A DNA stretch of 64,000 nucleotides, taken from assembly GCA_035638075.1 (NCBI GenBank), contig DASRAU010000029.1, positions 124,001 to 188,000 on the forward strand, given 5' to 3'. The translations under genes and the position numbers were made by a program. Positions within the stretch are counted from its first letter, which is position 1; each line of letters opens with the position of its first letter. Below, one piece after another: positions 1-5,869 of the stretch. The notes below the pieces were generated by a model. It was not told the DNA's origin. It saw only the letters and a program-made list of their open reading frames with translations, and searched no databases. The DNA comes from DASRAU01 sp035638075 (GTDB taxonomy: Bacteria > Acidobacteriota > Polarisedimenticolia > Gp22-AA2).

Positions 1-1212
1 GGTGGCGTCCCAGGCGTCGGCTGTCAGATTCGTCGACGAGGTGTCGCGCGTCACCTCCTGGTATGAGCGCGCGGCCTCCGCGAGCAGCCCGAAGCGCCCG
101 ATCGACCAATACACCTGCGGGGACACCCGCTTGCGGCTTCCGCTAGCGACCGTCGTCCCGGCGGCGGTCGCCGGTGTCGTGGCGGTGGCGTCGGTGCGGT
201 AGGTCAGCAGGGTCTGCTGTCCCGGGGTCCGGTAGGTCGGCAGGCCCGGAGCGGCCGGCGTCCCTTCGCTGTTCCCGTAGGTGGCAGCGACACCGATGCC
301 GAAGCCCCGGAACGCCGTCGACGCGGTGCGCAGGAAAGGCTGCACGAAGACGCGCGCGCTGCCGTCCTTGCCGTTGGTGGTGTCGAGGTCGGCGCTGCCG
401 CCGTCGGGCACGCCGTTCCAGATGCCGGCCGACCAGTTGAGGAGGCCCTCCATCGGGTCACCTCCGAGCATCAGGCCGATGTCGCGGTTGGGGGAGATGT
501 TGGTGACGAAATCGCGCTCGACGAAGAGCATGTCCTGCGCCGACTGCAGGCGTTCGAGGCCGAACGGCACCTTCGTCTTGCCGGCGCGCAGCGCGCTCGT
601 CGCCCCGAAGCGCCAGCCGACGTAGGCATCCTGCAGCACGGTCGTGCCCAGTCCGAAGTCCGGCATGATGCGGAAGTCGAAGCGATTCGAGACGCTGCCC
701 TCGAAGATGGGACGTATGCGGCGCAGCTGCCAGGTGTTGGTGACGGGCCGATCGTCGTCCTCGGTGAAGAAGCGCCCGTCCACCTGGAGGTAGCCGCCGA
801 CGCGGATCCACGATGACCCGTCGGCCGACTTGATGCGGATGCCCTCGCGTCCCGCCGTCACGGTCGGATTGGTCTTCGCCTTCTCGGCCGCCTGCTCCTG
901 CGTCACCTCGTCACGCCGCTCGAGCAGCTTCAGACGCTCGTCGAGCTCCTTTGTTGTGGCCCCGGCGGGCGCCGGCTCCGCGGCGGCCGCGTCCCCGGCG
1001 GCTTCGTCCGCAGGCGGCGCGGCCTCGTCGGCGGGCGCGGCATCGTCGGCCGCTTCGGCGTCGGCCGGAGGTGCCTCAGGCACCGGTTGTTCCTCGGGAG
1101 GAGGTGGCGCCGGGGGTGGATCTTCCGCCCGCGCCGGTCGCATCGCCCCGGTCGAAAGTCCCAGCATGAACAGCAGTCCCAGCATCCCGGTCCGGATTCC
1201 GCGTCGCGTCAC
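1..1212 (-). CDS. OprP/OprO-type outer-membrane porin, C-terminus cut by window edge
   Basis: This is a beta-barrel porin of the phosphate-selective porin O/P family, expected in the outer membrane for anion or polyanion uptake. The first 404 codons lie in the window and the gene continues past base 1. From a GTG at 1212 (GGAG about 8 nt upstream) it shows a hydrophobic signal segment (residues 10-25, MLGLLFMLGL...) with a likely ARA|ED cleavage near residue 29. A Pro/Glu/Ala-rich linker and a short coiled-coil region (KELDERLKLLERRDEVTQEQ) follow. The barrel then starts with strands such as IRVGGYLQVDGRFF, RRIRPIFEGSVSNRFDFRIM and KTKVPFGLERLQSAQD, typical of the family. An in-frame ATG at 1185 is an alternative start. 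It is last in a minus-strand set with a CysA-like ATPase and a YezD protein, which suggests sulfate or another oxyanion as substrate (inference). Its 5' end overlaps the upstream gene by 110-137 nt. Confidence 0.88.
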   Translation of the reverse strand, partial: MTRRGIRTGMLGLLFMLGLSTGAMRPARAEDPPPAPPPPEEQPVPEAPPADAEAADDAAPADEAAPPADEAAGDAAAAEPAPAGATTKELDERLKLLERRDEVTQEQAAEKAKTNPTVTAGREGIRIKSADGSSWIRVGGYLQVDGRFFTEDDDRPVTNTWQLRRIRPIFEGSVSNRFDFRIMPDFGLGTTVLQDAYVGWRFGATSALRAGKTKVPFGLERLQSAQDMLFVERDFVTNISPNRDIGLMLGGDPMEGLLNWSAGIWNGVPDGGSADLDTTNGKDGSARVFVQPFLRTASTAFRGFGIGVAATYGNSEGTPAAPGLPTYRTPGQQTLLTYRTDATATTPATAAGTTVASGSRKRVSPQVYWSIGRFGLLAEAARSYQEVTRDTSSTNLTADAWDAT

Positions 1213-1459
1213 GTGCGCGCTCCAGGAGCGGAGCCTCCGGAAGTCCGGTCGGATCCTCGTCAGCGTGGTTCACATCGGGGCGGCGGAGATCGTTCGGTTG
1301 TCCGATTCGACCCGCGTCGCCATTCGGCTCTTCGTCCCGTACCCGCACCTTCTCGCGCCGCTCGATGAGCGTGACGCACCCGTCGTGCACGGTGATCTCG
1401 ACCGAGCCGAAGCGCAGCCCGCGCAGCGCGCGGGCGATGGCGTCCATCACCGGGCTCAT
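1076..1459 (-). CDS. YezD/DUF2292 family small protein
   Basis: The N-terminal 45 residues (MSPVMDAIARALRGLRFGSV... with EITVHDGCVTLIERREKVRV) match the short YezD/DUF2292 domain, whose members are usually only 50-70 residues. They tend to sit near sulfur-assimilation or anion-transport genes (from memory). The start at 1459 is chosen because it forms an ATGA overlap with the stop of the upstream ABC ATPase gene, implying translational coupling; another ATG lies three codons upstream. The frame stays open for 127 residues, and the C-terminal half is charged, low complexity and of no recognised family. Its last 110-137 nt overlap the porin signal-peptide region in another frame, which is unusual. 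Either the tail is real and overlapping, or a base error removed an earlier stop. The domain has no known biochemical activity. Confidence 0.72.
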   Translation of the reverse strand: MSPVMDAIARALRGLRFGSVEITVHDGCVTLIERREKVRVRDEEPNGDAGRIGQPNDLRRPDVNHADEDPTGLPEAPLLERARDATRNPDRDAGTAVHAGTFDRGDATGAGGRSTPGATSSRGTTGA

Positions 1460-3402
1460 GGCCGCCACGGCTCACCCGGGTGCGACCGGACGATGAGGAT
1501 CGGCCGGTCGGAGGCGGCGGCGATGAGATCGCCGGTCACGCCGTGCAGGTTGAGGCGGCCGCGCTCGTCCGGCAGCGGCGCGCCGAGCACCAGGAGATCG
1601 GCGTTGCCCTCGTCCATCTCCGCCATCACCTCGTCGCGCACGTTGCCGTGCCGCAGGACGGTCTTCGAGGTGACGCCGAGCAGCGACAGGGTGCGCATGC
1701 CGGCCTGCAGGAACCGCTCCGCCTGGCGACGCTCGGCTTCGAAGTGCTGCTCGGGCAGGACGGTCATGATCGTCACCTCGCTCCCGAGGTGGCGGATGAG
1801 GCGGCCGGCGAACAGGATGTCCTCCTTCGCCGGCTCGCCGACCGCAACACCGATGACCGCCTTCAGAGGAACGCGCGGCGGCCCCTGGTCCGGGTTCGAG
1901 GCCTTGCTTCCCGAGGCGGAGGCGCGGGCGCCGTGATCGGCGTCGAGCGGGATGAGCAGGACGCTGTGGTCCCCCGCGCCCAGCAGGCGCTCGGCCAGGG
2001 TGTCGGCGCCGCGCAGCGGCATGGCGTGGATGACGAGGTCGAAGTGACGGCGCTCGGTCTCCTCTCCCACCGCCAGCGGCAGGGGCTCGGCGGCGGCGCG
2101 CGCCTCGAACGAGGCGAGCCCCGAGGCGACTCCTTCCTGGAGCGCGCGCAGCCGCGCCTCGCCGGCGTGGCCGTCCATCCCGTACGAGAGGAACGACACG
2201 CGGGCGTGCGACATGCGGGCCATCTGCGCCGCGAGCAGCATGGCGTTGCGGCTTTCCTCGGAACCATCCGTCAGGAGCAGGAACGACAATCCCGGGTGCG
2301 CGAGGGCGTGGAAGCGGCGCACGCCGACGTAGGCGGTCTCGCCGGGCCGCAGCGGAAAGCGGCGCGCCTGGTGCTGCGACCGGGTCGCCTCGAGGATGAC
2401 CGCGTCGTCGCCGAACGGCGCCAGGGGCGCGATCGGCCGCACGCCGTCGAGACGCGGCAGCCGCAGGCGCAGGCGCTCGAACGACCCGAGGAAGCCGTTC
2501 GCCTCGACCGTCGCCTTGCCGAGGAGCGGCCAGCCGAGCGCATCGGGGGTGGTCTTCACCGCCACGTCCTCGGGGCGGAAGAGGACCTGCACGCGGCGCG
2601 GCGCCGCGGTCCCCGCGATGGTCGCGGTCGCGAGCGGGACGCGCACCGGTCCGAGCCGCACGCCCTCGGGCGCCGCCTCGCCGATCATGAGATTCGCGGT
2701 GCCGAGGAAGGTGGCGACGAACTCGGTCTGGGGACGCAGATAGAGCTCCTGGGGGGGACCGGTCTCGAGCAGGCGGCCGAAGTGCATGACGCCGATGCGG
2801 TCGGCCAGCTCGAACGCCTCCTCCTGGTCGTGGGTGACGAACACCGCCGTCACCTTGAGCTCTTTCTGGATGGCGCGGATGGTGCGGCGCAGGTCGGCGC
2901 GGATGCGCGCGTCGAGCGCGCCGAACGGCTCGTCGAGCAGGAGCAGCTCGGGCCGGTGCGCCAGCGCCCGCGCGATGGCGACGCGCTGCTGCTGGCCGCC
3001 GGAGAGCTGCCCCGGCAGCCGCGCGCCGAGGCCGGCGAGCCCGACCAGCTCGAGCAGCTCGTCGCGGCGGCGGCGGCGCTCGGCCCGCGGCGTCCGTCTC
3101 ACACGAAGGGGGAACTCGACGTTGGCGGCGACGGTCATGTGGCGGAACAGCGCGTACGACTGGAAGACGAACCCGATGCCGCGCTTCTGCGGCGGCAGCC
3201 CGGTCACGTCGCGCCCGTGCAGGAGCACGCGCCCGCCGTCGGCGTCCGCCAGCCCGGCGATGAGGCGCAGCACGGTGCTCTTGCCGCTCCCCGAGGGGCC
3301 GAGCAGGACGAAGAACTCCCCTTCCGTCACCTCGAGGGAGACGTTGTTGACGACGGGATGCCCGTCGTAGCGCTTCGAAAGGGACTCCAGCCGAATCGAC
3401 AT
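1456..3402 (-). CDS. CysA-type ABC transporter ATPase fused to two universal stress protein domains
   Basis: A 648-aa protein. Residues 1-240 are a complete ABC ATPase: Walker A GPSGSGKST (35-43), Q-loop Q81, signature LSGGQ (133-137), Walker B LLLLDE (153-158) and switch His191. Phrases such as HMTVAANVEFPL, GALDARIRADLR and VTHDQEEAFELADRI are those of sulfate/molybdate-class CysA proteins. Residues about 274-365 form a TOBE-like region (VLFRPEDV...). Two universal stress protein domains follow, at about 371-485 (LSFLLLTDGSEESRNAMLLA) and 512-638 (LKAVIGVAVGEPAKEDILFA ... DLLVLGAPLPDERG). Ordinary CysA is about 350 aa, so the fusion nearly doubles it. The start at 3402 (MSIRLESLSKRY) is preferred over an in-frame ATG 33 nt upstream because it begins the family homology. 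No permease or binding-protein gene lies nearby, so the partner is elsewhere. The stop overlaps the yezD-like start. Confidence 0.9.
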   Translation of the reverse strand: MSIRLESLSKRYDGHPVVNNVSLEVTEGEFFVLLGPSGSGKSTVLRLIAGLADADGGRVLLHGRDVTGLPPQKRGIGFVFQSYALFRHMTVAANVEFPLRVRRTPRAERRRRRDELLELVGLAGLGARLPGQLSGGQQQRVAIARALAHRPELLLLDEPFGALDARIRADLRRTIRAIQKELKVTAVFVTHDQEEAFELADRIGVMHFGRLLETGPPQELYLRPQTEFVATFLGTANLMIGEAAPEGVRLGPVRVPLATATIAGTAAPRRVQVLFRPEDVAVKTTPDALGWPLLGKATVEANGFLGSFERLRLRLPRLDGVRPIAPLAPFGDDAVILEATRSQHQARRFPLRPGETAYVGVRRFHALAHPGLSFLLLTDGSEESRNAMLLAAQMARMSHARVSFLSYGMDGHAGEARLRALQEGVASGLASFEARAAAEPLPLAVGEETERRHFDLVIHAMPLRGADTLAERLLGAGDHSVLLIPLDADHGARASASGSKASNPDQGPPRVPLKAVIGVAVGEPAKEDILFAGRLIRHLGSEVTIMTVLPEQHFEAERRQAERFLQAGMRTLSLLGVTSKTVLRHGNVRDEVMAEMDEGNADLLVLGAPLPDERGRLNLHGVTGDLIAAASDRPILIVRSHPGEPWRP

Positions 3403-3443
3403 GTCAGGTGCACGGCGTCCCTGCGGACGCGGCAATGAGATGG

Positions 3444-3498
3444 AATCTACAGCCGGCCGGTCTCAGGGGAAGTCGAACCGCGGTTCCAAAACGGTTCC
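3444..3498 (-). promoter_or_regulatory. Candidate promoter and operator upstream of the CysA-USP gene
   Basis: In the 146-bp gap before the ABC ATPase gene, a possible -10 box TAGATT (minus strand) lies at 3449-3444. About 26 bp further upstream is a perfect 12-bp palindrome, GAACCGCGGTTC (3475-3486), and a third copy of the half-site CGGTTCC follows at 3492-3498 after AAAA. The spacing would suit an activator or repressor bound upstream of the -10. No convincing -35 box was found. Confidence 0.35.
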
Positions 3499-3548
3499 AG
3501 TTTCAGGCGGCGACGCGGGGCCGGGGCCGACGCGAGGATGGGCCGGAA

Positions 3549-4802
3549 CTAGCGGGTGTTGAGCGAGGCGATGACCTTGAGGATCGCCTGGGCGTCCACG
3601 GGCTTGGTGCAGAAGGCGTCGAAGCCGGCCTGCAGGGCCCGATCGCGATCCTCCGGTCGCGCGTCGGCGGTCAGCGCGATCGCGGGGATGGCGTTGCCCG
3701 CCTTGCGGACGCGGCGGATCAGCTCCTGGCCGTCCATGCCGGGCATGGCGATGTCGGCGATCAGGAGATCGGCGCCGCGCGCCGCCAGGGTCTCGATGGC
3801 GGCGCCGGCGTCGGCGGCACGCAGCACGAGCGCGCCGCGCCGCTCCAGGAACGCCGCGAGCAGCTCGCTCGAGTCCTCGTGGTCGTCGACGACCAGCGCC
3901 GTGACGTCCTTGAGGATCGGCAGGCTGCCGTCGTCGCCGCGAGGCGCGGGCCCGCCGGCCACGGAGGTCCCCGTCGCGAACGGGAGCGAGATGGTCACGA
4001 CCGTCCCCCGCCCCGGCCCGGCGCTGGCCACGCGGATCGAACCGCGGTGCGACCGCACGAGCCGCCGGGTGATCGCCAGCCCCAGGCCGAGCCCGCCGCG
4101 CCCGGGCCGCGTCCCGTCCGCCGCGCGGCGGAGCCCGTCGAAGGCCGATCGCAGGTCGGCGGGGGCCATGCCGATGCCGTCGTCCCGCACCTCGATGCGC
4201 ACGCGTCCACGCTCCGCGGCGGCGCGCACCCGCACGTGCCCTCCGGACGGCGTGAACTTGACGGCGTTCTCCAGGACGTTCTCGACGATCTGCCGCAATC
4301 GCCGCGGATTCCCGTGGAGCGCCGGCAGGCTGGCGGCCAGGTCCGTTTCGAGCGTGACGTGCCGCCGGCGCGATTCCGGCGCGGCCGCGTCGACGGCGGC
4401 CGCGAGGACCGCGCCGATCGCCACCGGTTCGCGGACCATCGGCCAGGGCCCTCCGGCGAGTCGCGAGGCGTCGATCGCGTTCTCGATGAGGCGCACCTGG
4501 GCCTCGGCGTTGCGGTGCACGACCTGGATGGCGTGCTCCGACTGCTCGGCGTCGAGCGCGTCGTTGCGCAGGAGCTGAAGCCAGCCGAGCATGGCGTGCA
4601 GGCGCGTCCGCAGCTCGTGTGCGAGCGCCAGCAGGAGCTCGTCCTGCATCCGGCCGGCGACGATCGTCCCGGCAGAGCGGCGGCCGGTCCCGCCTCGCGG
4701 CGACTTCTTGCGATGCTGCGGGGCCGTCCGGCGACGGGAACCGTTCCGGCGGCGCAGCGCCGCCCGGGGACGAACCTGCTGGCGACGATTCCGGATGCGC
4801 AT
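3549..4802 (-). CDS. Sensor-less hybrid histidine kinase (HisKA-HATPase-receiver)
   Basis: A 417-aa cytoplasmic two-component protein with no membrane segment or recognisable sensor domain. After an arginine-rich N-terminal tail (1-50), the dimerisation/phosphotransfer helix carries the HELRT motif with His62. The catalytic ATPase domain shows the N-box around ENAVKF (178-183), DDGIGM (207-212) and the GLGLGL G2 box (237-242). A C-terminal receiver domain (about 298-415) has the acidic pair VVDDHED, phospho-acceptor Asp350 in LIADIAMPGMDG, Thr378 and Lys400. Its output is unknown because no separate response regulator adjoins it. The ATG at 4802 has GGAG 7 nt upstream and lies just below a TACAAT box; a shorter form from Met52 is possible. 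The input is probably a soluble signal or partner protein (inference). Confidence 0.88.
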   Translation of the reverse strand: MRIRNRRQQVRPRAALRRRNGSRRRTAPQHRKKSPRGGTGRRSAGTIVAGRMQDELLLALAHELRTRLHAMLGWLQLLRNDALDAEQSEHAIQVVHRNAEAQVRLIENAIDASRLAGGPWPMVREPVAIGAVLAAAVDAAAPESRRRHVTLETDLAASLPALHGNPRRLRQIVENVLENAVKFTPSGGHVRVRAAAERGRVRIEVRDDGIGMAPADLRSAFDGLRRAADGTRPGRGGLGLGLAITRRLVRSHRGSIRVASAGPGRGTVVTISLPFATGTSVAGGPAPRGDDGSLPILKDVTALVVDDHEDSSELLAAFLERRGALVLRAADAGAAIETLAARGADLLIADIAMPGMDGQELIRRVRKAGNAIPAIALTADARPEDRDRALQAGFDAFCTKPVDAQAILKVIASLNTR

Positions 4803-4828
4803 GCGCGGCTCCAGGGAGGAGAAGCGTC

Positions 4829-4834
4829 ATTGTA
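4829..4834 (-). promoter_or_regulatory. Candidate -10 box for the hybrid kinase gene
   Basis: TACAAT on the minus strand ends 27 bp before the ATG at 4802. With a GGAG Shine-Dalgarno in between, this fits a short leader. No good -35 hexamer is seen at 16-18 bp. Confidence 0.35.
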
Positions 4835-4893
4835 TCGGCCGCCTCGCGACCGAACCACCGGCCGCGCGCGTGGCGCGGCGCGCGAGGCCGCGC

Positions 4894-5454
4894 TCAACCT
4901 CGTCGCGGCGCCTGGACGATCTCCAGGAACTCCTCGAACTCCCGAGCCGCCTCCTCCCCTTCGCTCCAGGCCCGGATGACCTTGAGGTCGACGCGATTCC
5001 TGCGCGCGATGGCCACCGCGGCCTTGAGGCTGCCCCGATCCCCCCAGTGGTAGAAGGCCGCGAGGCGATCGCGGCACGCATCGGTGGCGGACAGCGCCGG
5101 AACCCCCGCGCCGCGGACCCGGATGAGAACCGGCTCGATGCGGACGTCGCGCCCGATGGCGAGGGGCCCCTGCGGGAATTCGACGAAGAAGGGCAGCCCC
5201 GGACGGACGAAGTGCCCGCCGCGCGGCGCGAACCCGATGGAGCCCATGGCCCGCTTCAATCGATCCTCGTGCACCACGTTCAGGAGGATGAAGTCGAGGT
5301 CGGAGGACTGGCAGGCGCCGCCCGAATAGAGGCTGGCGCAGGCGCCACCGGTCAGGACCGCCCGAAGACCCTCCCGTTCCAGCGCGAGGGCGACCTCGCG
5401 GGCGACCTCCTTCAGTCCGGGGCCCCGCCTTCGGGAGTCCCGACGGGGACTCAC
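4894..5454 (-). CDS. Nucleotidyltransferase-fold protein, second gene of a winged-helix/NTase pair
   Basis: A 186-aa protein from a GTG at 5454 that overlaps the TGA of the preceding winged-helix gene (GTGA), so the two are translationally coupled. Residues 33-56 (RAVLTGGACASLY ... SSDLDFILL) carry the Gly-Gly and D-x-D (Asp52, Asp54) signature of polymerase-beta-type nucleotidyltransferases. The C-terminal segment has a conserved-looking DRLAAFYHWGDRGSLKAAV block followed by a helix ending in WSEGEEAAREFEEF. In AbiE-type (type IV) toxin-antitoxin systems, a winged-helix antitoxin is paired with an NTase toxin that modifies tRNA or other targets. The gene order and fold fit, but this NTase is shorter than AbiEii (about 300 aa), so toxin function is inference. 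It could instead be a housekeeping nucleotidyltransferase-like protein of unknown role. The long upstream extension of this frame, which overlaps the HTH gene, is not coding. Confidence 0.78.
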   Translation of the reverse strand: MSPRRDSRRRGPGLKEVAREVALALEREGLRAVLTGGACASLYSGGACQSSDLDFILLNVVHEDRLKRAMGSIGFAPRGGHFVRPGLPFFVEFPQGPLAIGRDVRIEPVLIRVRGAGVPALSATDACRDRLAAFYHWGDRGSLKAAVAIARRNRVDLKVIRAWSEGEEAAREFEEFLEIVQAPRRG

Positions 5455-5786
5455 GCCGGCTTCCCGGTGCGGCGCGGCCGGCGGCGCAGCGCCGCGACGC
5501 GGTCCTGCAGGTCGGTTTCCGGCTGCGCGAGGCGCCGGAGGTAGCGGACGAGCTCGTCGCGCGCGAAATACCGCGGGTCGAGAGTGTACAGGCGCGTCCG
5601 GCCCATCGGCTGGGCGGCGACGAGTCCGTCCCGTTCGAGGCCGCGCAGCGCGACCTGGACGGCGTTGAGCGACACGCCGAGAAGGCGCGCCAGCTCGCGC
5701 GCGTAGCTCTGCGCCAGCAGGCTGAGGACGAGGAGCACCCGGGTGCGGGTCTGGCCTCCGAACGGGCTGGATCGTCCGACCAACAT
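5451..5786 (-). CDS. Winged-helix (ArsR/MarR-like) transcriptional regulator
   Basis: A 111-aa DNA-binding protein. Residues about 15-75 form a winged helix: RTRVLLVLSLLAQSYARELA, recognition helix region GVSLNAVQVALRGLERDGLV, and wing AAQPMGRTRLYTLDPRYF. The basic C-terminal tail (RRRPRRTGKPA) ends at a TGA overlapping the GTG of the NTase gene. No metal-binding Cys cluster of the classical ArsR sensors is visible. The ATG at 5786 lies inside an AT-rich repeat cluster (5779-5814), strongly suggesting autorepression. In the toxin-antitoxin reading this protein would be the antitoxin or regulator. Confidence 0.85.
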   Translation of the reverse strand: MLVGRSSPFGGQTRTRVLLVLSLLAQSYARELARLLGVSLNAVQVALRGLERDGLVAAQPMGRTRLYTLDPRYFARDELVRYLRRLAQPETDLQDRVAALRRRPRRTGKPA

Positions 5787-5814
5787 ATTGGTTCATATGA
5801 TAGGTAATATTGGT
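5779..5814 (-). promoter_or_regulatory. Candidate autoregulatory operator of the winged-helix/NTase pair
   Basis: This AT-rich island in GC-rich DNA contains the inverted repeat ACCAA-CATA-TTGGT (5779-5792), covering the start codon at 5784-5786. The sequence ATATTGGT occurs at 5785-5792 and again at 5807-5814, 22 bp apart, or about two helical turns. The layout is what is expected for a dimeric winged-helix repressor acting on its own promoter. Confidence 0.55.
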
Positions 5815-5854
5815 CATGTGTCAAGGACGTCGCCGGGCCGGATCGCGGCTGCGC

Positions 5855-5860
5855 TAGAAT
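5855..5860 (+). promoter_or_regulatory. Candidate -10 box (TAGAAT) for the MATE gene
   Basis: TAGAAT lies 9 bp before the TTG start codon at 5870, so transcription would begin at or within a few bases of the start codon. The mRNA would be leaderless or nearly so. No -35 hexamer or Shine-Dalgarno is evident. Confidence 0.4.
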
Positions 5861-5869
5861 GCCCCCTCC

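Noticed and set aside
4894..5817. 307-aa version of the NTase starting at 5817
   Set aside because: Its first 121 residues are an Arg/Pro-rich shadow of the winged-helix gene. The GTG at 5454 overlapping the HTH stop is a better start.
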